NCBI GenBank assembly: GCA_037693485.1
Contig: CM075345.1
Span: 82,466,001-82,530,000, forward strand
Direction of reading: 5' to 3'
Length of the DNA: 64,000 nt
Source: Kitagawia praeruptora
Lineage: Eukaryota; Streptophyta; Magnoliopsida; Apiales; Apiaceae
The translations under genes and the position numbers were made by a program. The notes under the pieces were generated by a model that made no database searches, had not been told where the DNA came from, and saw nothing but the letters and a program-made list of their open reading frames with translations. Shown in pieces: positions 50,281 to 61,181 of the stretch (the first letter of the stretch is position 1; the number at the start of each line of letters is the position of its first letter).

Positions 50281-53200
50281 TTTTTTTTTTTTTGCTAATT
50301 AAAAAATTTATACCAAAGGAAGCAGCTAATACATATCTAGGGGCATACCCCGCGAGACAACATACAAGTTAAACTACAAAACAACATGATACAAAGAATA
50401 AGAAGGTAAACCCTACTCAACATTTCAGATGTACCTAGCCTATTCTTTTACATGATAAATAGGAGGATGGTCGGGTCATTACGAACCCACCCCTTAAACA
50501 GGTTACATGAAAACAGTTTCTCGCGCACCATACGTCTTATCTCACTGCCGACCACTGATGTTGGGTGGCCAGGCCCATGGTTGTGCATGCGATAGTTACG
50601 CTCCTTCCAGACATGGTAAATAGCTGTGCTAAAAAACAGTTGAGCAATAGATTCCTCCTTTGCCCCCAGCTGAGTAACCATGCAGTTGCCTGACTGACAA
50701 TTGGACCAGTTACGAGTGAAACGAAATGGCATAGACCTGCTAATAATATCAAAGTATGGGCAGGCAGTGAAAATGTGGCTAACCGATTCATCATCAACCC
50801 CACACAAGACACATTTTTGGTCAACCTGCATTCCAGACATAAGCATTCTATCCTTCGTGAGAAGCCTGTTTTTGATGGCCAACCATGTGATGAATGAGCA
50901 CTTCGAGATATTGAATTTTCCCCAGACCATGTTTAACCACTGTACATAACTTCCCTTTTCCCGCATGGAGGACCAAATAGTGGATAATTTGACATTCTTT
51001 GGAAGCATTCCATCCCACATAATGGAATCAGACTTATGAATTTGAATATGTTGCACCATTCGTCTAATTTCAATCACATCATTATGGTTCGAAGATGGCA
51101 AGTCCCAAGTCCCATTTCGGAGGTAGACATTGATACTGACTGAACTAGTGGACTCAGCTGTAGATACAATGGATGGTGCAATATCCAGAAGGGGTTTTTT
51201 TTGGACCCACGGATCATGCCAGAAGAGAAAATCAGAGTTTTCCCCTATGTTATATTGCACATACTGTAGTGCTCGAGGCCTCGCCTTGAACAATTTCCTT
51301 ACAATCCAACATGAGCGATATGGCATTTTGGAAGTCCAGAATTCCTTCTTTGCCAGCAAAGCTTTATGGAACCATGCTATCCAGAGAGAGTTAGAGGTGG
51401 GCTGAATAATGCGCCAAAGCTGATAAAGAATGGCTGCTTCATTCCATTCAAAAAGATTCCGAATGCCAAGACCCCCTTCCGCTTTAGGTTTGCAACACTC
51501 CTCCCATCCGACTTTGTACTGACACTTCCCATCCGGTTTGTAGAAACCTCCCCAAAGGAACTTGAAGAATAGAGCATTGATTTTTTTAAGGATTCCTTTT
51601 GGAAGGAAGAGGAACATACTCCAGTATCCCACAATACTGACCAGTATGGCTTTGATCAGTTGGAGACGCCCTGCAAAATTAAGAAATCTAGTTGTCCACA
51701 ACTCCATTTTGCTGCACAATCTACTAATCAGAGTCTGGCAGTCATTCTTATTGAGCTTTCCTGTGATAAGAGGAAGCCCCATGTAGGTGATAGGCATATG
51801 ACCTCTTTGGAACCCTGAATGAGTAAGAATAGCATCAGTCACATCCTGTCTAACATTAGCAAAGAAGCATGTAGTCTTGGAGATTTTTGGCTTTAGGTTC
51901 GAACAGTTTGAGAAGAGCTTGATCCCATCTAGCAGAGCTGAGACTGACCTAAGATCACCATGACTAAACAGGAATACATCATCAGCAAAAATAATGTGAT
52001 TTAGTTTTACTTCCTTAGTTCTCCAATGGAATTTGAAGTTAGGATCCGCAGTCTTCTTATCCAGACATGCTGAGAGAGCCTCCATGACAATCACAAACAA
52101 ATAAGGGGATAGAGGATCCCCCTGTCTGAGGCCAGATTCCCCTTTGAAAAACCCTTCCAAACTGCCATTCAACTTTACAGAAAACATTGTGGAAGTGATA
52201 CATTTCTCCAGCCACTGAATGTACTGATTGGGAAACCTCATTTTCCCCATGATTGTAAACAGGAAATTCCAGTTAAGGGAGTCAAAAGCCTTATGAATGT
52301 CTAGCTTTATAGCACATCGAGGCTGACCTGTGTTGCCATTATAGTCCTTGCATAATGCTTGAGCAAGGAAAATATTGTCACCAATGGATCTCCTAGCTAC
52401 AAAAGCAGACTGTACTGGGGAAATGATGGTGGGAAGGACAGCTTTAAGCCTCTTGGCTAGCATAGAAGAAATGCATTTATACAATACATTACAACAAGAG
52501 ATAGGCCTAAAGTGTTGCATTTCAGAGGGGTTAGGCTGTTTAGGAACTAAACATATGGAAGCAGCATTTATTACTCTAGGCAAGTGCAATGTGTTAAAGA
52601 AATACATGATACCTTTAGTCACATCATTTCCTACCAAGTGCCAAACAGCCAAGTAAAATTCCACTGTGAACCCATCCGGCCCAGGGCTCTTGTTCTTAGC
52701 CATTCTTTTTAATGTGCTCAAAACTTCATTCTCAGAGAAAGGGGCAGCCATAAGGTTAACCTGGGAATCAGAGAGAGGGTAGAGGGATATCATTCGGAAA
52801 ATCTGCTACCTCAGATGTTTTCCCCAGAATATTTTTGTAAAAATCCGTTGCAACTTTAGCCATGTCAGCATGTGAAGAGTGAGAGACTCCCTCCGAGTCA
52901 GTGAGGGTAGTGATTCTGTTAGTGTTCCAGTTCCCTCTGCAAGAATTATAGAAAAACTTACTGTTGCCATCTCCAAGTTTTAGCCACTGAATTCTGGATT
53001 TCTGCTTTAAAAACTGTTCCTCTAGCCTTAAAGCTGCTGAATAGTTCTCAATAAATTCCTTTTCTTCTACAAAGTATGCAGCAGTGGGGTTAGCAGGCAT
53101 TGAGTCCTGGAACTGAGAGAGTGCATCCCGAGACTGGATCACTAGATTGTGAATATCCCCCATCTTTCTGTTTAGTTCCTTTAGGGCCACCTTTACATTC

Positions 53201-53843
53201 TTGAGTTTCGATGTTAGGACAAACCAAGGATTCCCCTCAACCTCTAAAGACCATGCTTTCTCCACTGAGGCCAAAAAGTCTGGATTATCAATAAGGTGAT
53301 TAAAGAATTGAAAGGGCTTCGCTCCAGAAGAGAAACTAGTGCCAAGTGAAGTAATAGCAGGGCAATGATCAGATAAGCCCCGAGAGATGAATTCCACCGT
53401 GGAGCAAGGGAACACTGAGTGCCATTCCGGGTTAACTAACACACGATCTAACTTTCTGAACTTTGGCTGAGAGATATTGCTATCCCACCATGTGAAGAAG
53501 TGTCCTGAATACCGGAGATCAGTGAGGCCATTTGCAAGCAAGAACTGTTTAAACTCCTCCATTCCAGTAGTCCAATCTAGAGATCCTCCTTGTTTTTCAT
53601 CAATACTAATACAAGAGTTGAAGTCACCACATAAGGCCCATGCTGTGCCATTCAAACCATGCGCTATTCCTGCCAAATCAGACCATAGAGGTCTACGGTC
53701 AATCATATCATTAAGGCCATACACAAAAGAGATAACAAAGCTTGCGTTGCTCTCAAGAAGGGTAACAGAGCATGTGATATGCTGAGAAGAAGAAGCAAGA
53801 ACCAAAATTTTCCATATAGAGGGGTTCCACCCCAGCCATATAG
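50281..53843 (-). mobile_element. LINE L: 5'-truncated LINE in the ORF1 of LINE N
   Basis: T run from 50281, hairpin at 50340-50351. Truncated inside endonuclease (IWLGWNPSIW) near 53843. The two flanks, RC of KKGFS (50256-50280) and MDIHSFL (53849 on), belong to LINE N ORF1, which identifies the host. No clear target duplication is found. Confidence 0.85.
50448..53843 (-). pseudogene. LINE L ORF2: near-complete RT and zf-RVT, one frameshift
   Basis: Upstream frame (to 52768): end of endonuclease with GDFNS, LDRVLVN, SDHCPAITSL. A 2-bp loss near 52780 (PSLSDSQ context) shifts into the 781-codon frame that holds KNKSPGPDGFTVEFY, KLDIHKAFDSLNW, SGLRQGDPLSPYLF, catalytic FADDVFLFSHG and zf-RVT CVLCGVDDESVSHIF. 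RT is otherwise complete, the best preserved RT in the window. It lacks the N-terminal endonuclease and any start codon. Confidence 0.92.
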
Positions 53844-53848
53844 AAAGC

Positions 53849-54174
53849 TATGAATATCCATCATTTGATTGCGATAAGGTCCTCTCTTTCATATTTGTTG
53901 TTCGCAGCCACACCCTTTGCTACCATGTGAATCGTTTCTCTCTCTATCGCATCTCTAGCGGTCTCATAAGAAGCTTCATCCTCATCAGAGGATATCTCAC
54001 TTATCTTCTCAGCTGAGACACCTCCCTCCAGGGCATTAGGCACTACTAGAGCTGGAAAATCCTCAGCTTCTCTTCGTGCAAGCATTTCCTGAAACTTATT
54101 AGCATTTCCTCCATATCCTGCATATAGCCAGGTAAGCCAGATTCAGAGTCACAATTCGAATCTTGACTCACCAT
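53849..54174 (-). pseudogene. LINE N ORF1: N-terminal part
   Basis: Start ATG at 54174 (MVSQDSNCDSESGLPGYMQD), as in LINE C. An acidic region EKISEISSDEDEASYETARD follows. Small indels near 54100 and 53861 break the frame. The gene resumes at 50280 after LINE L and at 46541 after O. Confidence 0.85.
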
Positions 54175-54384
54175 GGGAGTACTGACCGAAAAAGAAATAA
54201 AATAGGTATAAGAAATATAGTGTTTAGGTTTGGGGAACAAGGGAAGGTGGAGTAAATGAAGGAAATATGGAATTAATGATGAGGAAAGTGTGTACGAGAT
54301 TAGATCTGAAGTTTTAAATTTGGCGGCTGGCTAGGGTTTTGGGTTTTAGAAAGAAGGAGGAGCTTCTCTCTCTAGGACTCTCAT
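54175..54384 (-). promoter_or_regulatory. 5' leader / internal promoter region of LINE N
   Basis: On the minus strand, ATGAGAGTCCTAGAGAGAG, AAAACCCTAGCCAGCCGCC and CAGATCTAATCTC are followed by AAACACTATATTTCTTATACC before the ORF1 ATG. Same layout as LINE C and the non-autonomous elements. Confidence 0.6.
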
Positions 54385-54484
54385 CGTTTTTGCTTATTGT
54401 AGATGGTTAGAGTTAGCACCTATGTATTTTCTTGTTGTTTCCTAACTATGTTGACAGTATGGTTTCCACTAGCGTGTTGCCACT

Positions 54485-55003
54485 GTTAAAGTGTCCTATC
54501 CTTCTAAACCTCGCATATGCAGCTCTTGCCATGCACTTGGCCATATTGCGGGGGCTTGCCCCGTCTCTTCAAGGAAATGGATGCCAAAAGTTCCTGTTGT
54601 GAATTCAGACAATTCAGACATTCCTGTTGTGAACTTAGACAAGTCAAAAGTTCCTTCTGCGGAAAATGGTGAAACTCATTCTAGCTCTGATCCTCCTAAA
54701 CCTGCTTGTGCTAATATAGCTTCCCCTATGGAGCAAATGGTTACTCCTATAGCTTCTTTTCCAGTGAACAAAGAAAATGACTGGCAGGAGGTGCCTCGTA
54801 AGAGATCTTTTAGCCCAACTTCGATCCCATACTCTAATGATTCTCCAACTCCAATGAACACTTTCAAAAACTTAGCCCAAGTTGATGAGGTGGATGCTAA
54901 GCGTGCTAATATCTCAAATCTTTCTAAGTCACAACTAAAGAAATTGAAAAAGGCAGGAAAGGCAACAATGGCTTCGGGGAATGTTCCCCATCTTCCTCCC
55001 TAA
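54485..55003 (+). pseudogene. LINE S ORF1 tail with CCHC knuckle
   Basis: Reads VKVSYPSKPRICSSCHALGH IAGAC (CCHC) and a Pro/Ser/Lys-rich end with DWQEVPRKRSFSPTSIPYSN, stop at 55001-55003. The DUF4283-like part is missing upstream, where the sequence is joined to element B. The ORF2 ATG follows 9 bases later. Confidence 0.82.
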
Positions 55004-55012
55004 CCTCTTGTA

Positions 55013-56566
55013 ATGCAAGTCGACCTCTGCTCTTACAATATAAGGGGTCTTAGTAATAAAAAGTCCTTTGCTAAGGATTTTTGTAATATAAATAAACTAT
55101 CTTTTTTTGCTATTTTAGAAACCAATGTAAAGAGAGATTCAGCTTTTGCTATTTCTTATTTTATTGGACTTCGTCTTAGTTGGTTCTTCAACTACGATTA
55201 TCACTACAACGGTCGTATATGGGTGGGTGTTGATACTTCTATCTGGAATGTGAATGTCCTTAGTATTTCTGCGCAGCAAATTACTTTCTCAACAAATCTT
55301 ATTGCTTTGGGGGTGGATTTGATTATTTCTTTTGTCTATGGCTTTAACACGGTAATTGGTAGAAGATCGTTATGGGAAGATTTATTGGCTGTTAAAGGCA
55401 ACTTGAATGATTCCATGCCTTGGGTTCTAATTGGGGACTTTAATACTTGTTGTAGCCCTTCGGAAACTAGTAACGGTGTAAACTTTAACTTTAGTATGAT
55501 GGAGTTCAACGATTTCATTTCTCAAGCTGCTCTTTCGGACCTACGATGTACAGGCCCTGAATTTACTTGGTGGGACAGTAATGTTCACTCTCCAACTTAC
55601 AAAATACTGGATCGATGTCTTATAAATGGCGCTTGGATGAGAAAATATGACACTTCTCAGGCGAAGGCCTTAGCCCGTGGGTTATCAAACCACTATCCAA
55701 TTGCTATAAATCTGGGAGTCAAACCACTGTCCTTTTCACTTCTTTAATCATTTGATAGCTTTGCCTACTTTCTTGGATGAGGTTCGTAATGCTTGGTTGA
55801 TTGATGTAACAGGTAACCCCTGGTTTGTCTTAACTTCTAAGTTAAAAAATGTCAAATCTGTAATGATAAGGCTAAACAAAACTACTGAAACTTTGTAATT
55901 TAGTAAGTGTTGCTCGCTCTGCTTTGAGTGGTTTTCAAGACTCTCTTCCTGTCTGCCCTTCTGAGGATCAAATAAGTGAGGAAAAAGTGCTAATAGAGAA
56001 GTTTCAAAATGCACTGCAACTGGAGGAATCTTTACTAAGACAGAAATCTCGAGTCACTTGGTTGAAATGTGGTGATTCGAATAATAAATTCTTCTTCAAT
56101 GCATGTAAAAACTGTTGGAATCAGAATAAGATTCTTTCTCTGACTGATGGGTTAGGTGTTACACAAACAACTCATTCTAGCATATCAAATGTAGCTGTGG
56201 ATTTCTTTGCATCCCTCTTGGGTCAGTCTTCGCCGGTAGACTCTTTTCCAGATGACTTGGTACTTCCTCAACTGTCTGCATCTCAAGTCGAGGACCTGGT
56301 GAAGCCTTTCACTAACTTAGACGTTTGGAATGCTCTTAAATCTATGCCTGGTAATAAATCTCCTGGGCCTGATGGCTTTACTTCTGAGTTTTTTGTTGCT
56401 GCATGGAGTATTGTTGGTAGGGATGTTTGTAATGGTATTCTCTACTACTTCAAGACGCTCAGTTTGCCTCGCATCATAAATTCTACGGCTTAAGCACTGG
56501 TTCCTAAAGTAATTCATGCCTCTGTTATGACAGATTTTCGCCCTATTGCTTGCTGCAATATTCTTC
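55013..56566 (+). pseudogene. LINE S ORF2: endonuclease and start of RT
   Basis: The ATG at 55013 gives MQVDLCSYNIRGLSNK. Endonuclease motifs are LETNVK, IGDFNT and GLSNHYP (the final catalytic SDH is replaced by SNH). Frameshifts occur near 55735 and 55897, and a TAA at 56491-56493 (STA-stop-ALVPK). The RT start has KSPGPDGFTSEFF and FRPIACCNIL, then T inserts. Confidence 0.88.
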
Positions 56567-58492
56567 TTTTTTTTTTGCTAATTAAAATTTTATACCAAAA
56601 GGAACAGCATAAACACGTCTAGGGGCATACCCCGCGAAAAACCAAAAACCATTACACGGAATTTGTTCAATCAGGGATATACCCCGCAGAGTCAACAAAA
56701 AGCTAAAACAAAGCCAAACAACAAAGTCACTTGCCAATCAACAAAAGAGAATTAAGAAAATAAGAAATTAAGCAGCCATTTTTAAGTCTTGTTGGAGTGC
56801 CCTCCTCGGGTTGCTCTCCACTTCTTGGTCCTGGATTTGATCCCAGGGTGAACATGGGCAGTCCCAGCCGGTATCACCTTAGCCTCTGAAACAGAGATGT
56901 CCATTTCATCTTCACTTCCCACTTCAGCATCATCAATCATCAAACCATAACCATCAGCAAAACCAAACATCATTCCCAAGTAATGCATATGGCCACGCAT
57001 AGAGGCCCTCGTGTTAGGGATAAAACCCCCCATAGCCAGGGCTTTCTCAGTACCCTCACCTGAAACTTCAATTACCTGCGCCAAATCATACTTCACCGTC
57101 AAAGAGTCCATAGGTCCACCAGAGCGGCCTATCGCACTCACCTCCTCAAACTCCTCATCTTGATCGTTCTCTCCGTCAGAACCAGATGTGCAAATCAATC
57201 CCACCTCCGCATCAATTTCCATCACCACAAAAGTGCCCATTTGGCTCAGACCGCACTCATCAAGAAAGTCCCTGAGTTTGGCTAGCAATGCTTGGATAAC
57301 CTCCTTGCCTGCATTCCTAGAAACATTATCAAAAGAGATAATGAAAATCTTCAAACTATCCACATCCTTTCCTTGACTAACAGTCACTAGCGTTCTTCCT
57401 TTCCCACTCAAATATAACTGGTCGACCAACCCAGCATCCTTTAGTTCCTCCCTCATGCCATGTAGGAGAACTCCTTCATCCCTTAAAAGGACAGGCAGGG
57501 GAATTTTCCTATCCCGAATGAAACCACTTAATTGTTTTATACAGTGCAAAGCTCTAGCAAGATCCTCCATCATCCTAATGACAGGTAGATCTTGTAAATC
57601 ATTTGAGGCATTCAAAGCTCTCATAGCTATCTTTCCCCAGAAGCTGGGAACCTCGTGCCCATTCCTCACAATACAGTCCCTAAGAACCAAGATAACTTTC
57701 AAAGCTATATTCAATCTCACACTAGTGGGTACCCCTGTCGGGGCTGCACTCATCATTTGACAATCCTCAGAAGGGGCAACAACATTATCAGAGTCGAAAT
57801 TCTTACCAGATTCCATGCCTTTCGCCAGGGGTTGGATGTTCTTTTTGGGGTCACCTTGGTGTTGAGGCCCCACCGCTTCCTGCTTCAGCCTTGAACCCAT
57901 AGGTTAACATTCCTTTCAGTCATGAGCTTCAAAGAGTTAACATCCCTTTCACTACACATATCATCAATACCTTCAACATCCTTGGTAGCCATAAATTTAT
58001 CCAGCACATTAATTGGCTCAATAGCTCTTACTGAGCTACAAATCAAAGAAGCAAGCCCAACAGAGGGGTTGCAATCAACATCTTGTTTCCCCAGGCTGCT
58101 CTGGGACACGTCAATAGCCCTCTCTGAGGTGGCTGACCCCTGGCTTAGGCCAGGCCTCAAACACCTTGAAGGCGCCACCATTTCAAGGTTCTCCAAAGAG
58201 GACTCCTTTGCAAACGATTCCACTGAACCTATCCTCCTTTGGTCAGCAGAGAGACGAGGCGATCCGCCCATCATCAGCCATCCTGCAACGGATCCGTTTC
58301 AAGATGGCTTACATCATCCAACCTTGGGTTCGAAATACCCACCAGCTCTTTAAGGATAGATCCAGCAACTAAGAATGGGGTTTCATACCCATCGAACACT
58401 CCAAATTCGAGCGGAGCACCATCGTGGTCCGCTGGACTCCGGTAAGATCCCAACTCGCGGTTGGGTCCATCCGCAACAGAATTAATGTGCAT
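56567..58492 (-). mobile_element. Element T: 5'-truncated class I element in LINE S
   Basis: T run, hairpin at 56622-56633 and a second hairpin-like AGGGATATACCCC at 56673-56685, i.e. the same duplicated tail as J. The right junction is near 58492 with no 5' leader. The host lost a few bases (CTTATAAG between CNILL and CITKM) and there is no target duplication. Confidence 0.82.
56782..58492 (-). pseudogene. Element T protein, class I (two frameshifts, 5'-truncated)
   Basis: Frames 58492-58274, 58274-57885 and 57900-56782 together form one gene. It lacks the KRVSF N-terminus (truncated). Helical units are VILVLRDCIVRNGHEVPSFW and RALHCIKQLSGFIRDRKIPL, then GMREELKDAGLVDQL and DVDSLKIFIISFDNV. 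An acidic region SDGENDQDEEFEEV precedes the C-terminus SRTKKWRATRGGHSNKT. B and part of V share the middle region. Function unknown. Confidence 0.75.
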
Positions 58493-58683
58493 AACAAAGA
58501 TGTTGGCTGCTCGACTTAAAAAGCTTATGCCTTCACTTATTTCTCCTATGCAATCTGCTTTTGTTCCTCATAGATTGATTGGAGATAATATCCTACTTGC
58601 CCAGGCTCTTTTCAAAGGATATCACCTAAATTCGGGGCAACCTCGATGTGCCTTCAAAATCGACATTAAAAAGGCGTTTGACA
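58493..58683 (+). pseudogene. LINE S RT segment between T and J2
   Basis: Reads ITKMLAARLKKLMPSLISPM, then QSAFVPHRLIGDNILLAQAL, and CAFKIDIKKAFD. It joins without any stop to the J2 coding region, making an accidental in-frame fusion. Confidence 0.88.
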
Positions 58684-60755
58684 TGAAGGGGAGCATAGGT
58701 GGGAGCATATGTGTTGTCGAGGGACCTAGATCTGGGACTGCTATGCGCACTCGTAGTCTGGTCAAGCACCAAGCGATTGATGGTAAGTTTTTCTCCCAAA
58801 AGGATAATGTTAGACCTATTGAATTCGGTGTAGATTCTCTTTTTGAGTTATCTGATTCTTGGAATTCTAGATCTGTTAAGAATTGGGAGAATGTGGGGGA
58901 GGATTCCTCCGGTTTCTCATTGAGCCCTAGTAGGAATCTGGCTGGTAACTCCATCACGGGGTTGGGGATGGGTTCTAACCAGGGCGAGGGTTTTCTGGTT
59001 GACTCTCGAGAGTTCCACGAAAATGAAAGTAATAATGTTTATGATGTTGGAATGCTGAAAGGAAACAGCACCAAAGATGCTACTGAGGCCCCTGGAAAGG
59101 AGGAGGCTCTTGGCTGTTTGAGCCCTATTACTCCGGGGAATCTTAGCCATGTAAATGATGTAGATTCTGGCGATGAGGAAGTCATTTCAGGTATGGTGAC
59201 ATCGCTTGTCCAAAAAATAGTGACTAATGCCTTCTGGGATAAGAATCCTACGAGTACTGAGCCAAATGTTGATTCTGATCATGAGGATCTGATCAGGGGA
59301 TTGAACCTTTTTGCTTCCAAAGCTGCGGTTTCTCCTAAACCTAGTGCTCATTTGCCTTCTGGTGCTTTTAATGAGTTCAGAGACAGGAACCTACTTGTCT
59401 CGAATGGTCCTGTTGGTTCAGATGCTGCAAATTCCAAGGCTGGAGACTTGGATTGTGATAAGGTGGATGCTAACCAGTTTTTGATTAAGGCTAGGAACTA
59501 TTTAAAAGTTCTACAGATGTTTATTGAATTTATGGGGTATGAGGTCCCAGAGCTGAGCGCAAATAGGGAACCCTTGGATAATTTGTCGGGTAAAATTCTG
59601 GTTGATCTATCTGAGTTTCTTCCGGATGGGGAACTTTGTGAGACTTTTAATAGTATTATCCAGTTGCAAGACTTTACGATAAACAACGGGATTGAGATAC
59701 CGGCAGATGGTATTCCTTTGGATGTGTTTTTTCGTGATAATGGGGAACCCAGGGAAAGACTGGAGACTAAATTGGAGCATCGGGTGATAGGTGATGATTT
59801 TTCTGCTAAGCCTGACAAGCACAGGTCAACATGGAAGGATGACTATGTATCTAATGAGAACCCAATGGGTGTGTGCTTATTTGATGGTTCTTCAAGGTTG
59901 GGTGTCCTTGGAAGAGGCCAGGGTGCTCCTGAGATAAAGGAGATTCTGTTAAAGGAAATTGAACACGAGGTTGATGAGGCTTTTGAATTTTTGAAGGGGA
60001 AGGACTTACATGATGACATCTCCGCTATGGTGATTGACAGCACTGGGTCTGGTGTTGGTGCTACTGATAAGACCATACTGCATACGGGAAGGAATGGGGA
60101 TGACATCCCGTGGGAGGAATTCCCAAATGTTAGCACCCTTCCCTCTATTGATACCATGGATACTATTATGTTCAAAGATGTCACGGGCAGGGGAACTCAC
60201 AACTCTCCTATGCATAACTTAGGGGATATTAGTATGGAGTTCCATTTGGCGCAGAAATGTACTGAGGTTGCGGGAGTGGCTTCTGAGACAGCTCCGATGG
60301 AAGTTGATGCTAAGGTTGTCAAGGACGAGATGAACAGAGACATGGTGGCCCCTATTGTTGAGCAGGTGGAGGAGAACCTGAACGTTGATCAAGCTAGTGA
60401 CCGGATGGAGAAGGAGCAGGCTACCTTTGATCATGATATGAGAACGCTTTATAATGAGAAGGCCACGAAAGTTCGTTGGACCAAATCCAAGATCAAGCAA
60501 TGGAGAGCAACCCGAGGTGGGCACTCCAGCAGGATTTAATAATGGCTGCTTAATCCTCTGTTCTCTATCTCTATCTCTCTTTTGTTGATTGCCAATTATT
60601 GGCTCTGTTTTAGTAGATAGTTGACTCTGTGGGGTATGCCCCTGATCGAACAAATTTCATTTGTAATGACTGTTTGTTGTCTTCGCGGGGTATGCCCCTA
60701 GACGTGTTTATGCTGTTCCTTTGGTATAAAAATCTTAATTAGCAAAAAAAAAAAA
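58681..60755 (+). mobile_element. Element J2: 5'-truncated near-copy of J in LINE S
   Basis: Starts at the GACATGAAGGGG that is internal to J (20218-20229), using a GAC microhomology with the host codon for Asp (KAFD). The duplicated hairpin tail is at 60631-60642 and 60687-60698, with oligo-A to 60755. No target duplication; about 12 codons of the host (the SLNW block after KAFD) are missing. Confidence 0.9.
58684..60539 (+). CDS. J2 protein: J homologue without the KRVSF N-terminus
   Basis: The frame is intact from MKGSIGGSICVVEG to the VRWTKSKIKQWRATRGGHS end and differs from J by scattered single residues (for instance AFWDKNPTS-N/T-EP). It carries the RTRS motif, the LSDSWNS segment, both helical units and DDIPWEEFPNVS. 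It lacks the first 75 residues with KRVSF because of truncation. In this place it is fused to the RT fragment of LINE S. Confidence 0.82.
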
Positions 60756-60756
60756 G

Positions 60757-61181
60757 AATGGGTTTTCCTCAGTTGTTTATAAACTGGATTATGACTTGTA
60801 TTCGTACCTGTATGATCTCAATCAAGGTCAATGGTTCTCTTGAAGGCTACTTCAAAGCTGGGTCAGGTTTACGTCAAGGGGACCCTTTGTCCCCTTATTT
60901 GTTTGTTCTGTCAATGGAGGTACTTACTGCTATTTTAAACAAAGCGACGTCCAGCCCTGATTTCAAGTTTCACTACCAAACAAAGCCTTGCTCAATATCG
61001 CACCTGTTCTTTGCAGATGATATAATGCTCTTCTGTCATGGTGATCGTTCATCTGTGGACCTGCTCCTTGCAGGTGTTAAAAGTTTTGCAGATATCTCTG
61101 GTCTCCACCCTAACAGAGGTAAAAGTCAGTGCTACTTTGCAAATGTGGACAATGAGGTTCGAAACTATACTCTGTCTAGTT
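60757..61181 (+). pseudogene. LINE S RT catalytic core
   Basis: Reads MGFPQLFINWIMTCIRT, SIKVNGSLEGYFKAGSGL, RQGDPLSPYLFVLSME and catalytic FADDIMLFCHG. It is open over its length, and U inserts after NYTLSS. The catalytic Asp pair is intact. Confidence 0.9.

Larger units (their letters stand above)
37966..54421 (-). mobile_element. LINE N: full-length autonomous-type LINE in element B
   Basis: Target duplication ATGTATTTTCT at 37955-37965 and 54422-54432. On the minus strand ATGAGAGTCC starts at 54384, preceded by 37 extra bases (54385-54421). The hairpin is at 38020-38031. It contains Q (41423-44856), O (46542-50244) and LINE L (50281-53843). ORF1 and ORF2 are both recognisable but have several breaks. 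Confidence 0.9.
15266..54465 (+). mobile_element. Element B: class I non-autonomous element, split by K, BB and N
   Basis: The conserved start ATGAGAGTCG is at 15266. The coding sequence is in pieces at 15402-15481, 36347-37202 and 37305-37949. Insertions K (15482-36332), BB (37203-37294) and LINE N (37966-54421) each have matching duplications. After N, about 30 bp of probable 3' UTR (54433-54465) lead directly into LINE S. The hairpin and oligo-A tail are missing, so the right end was lost or replaced. Its own target duplication cannot be found. Confidence 0.75.
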
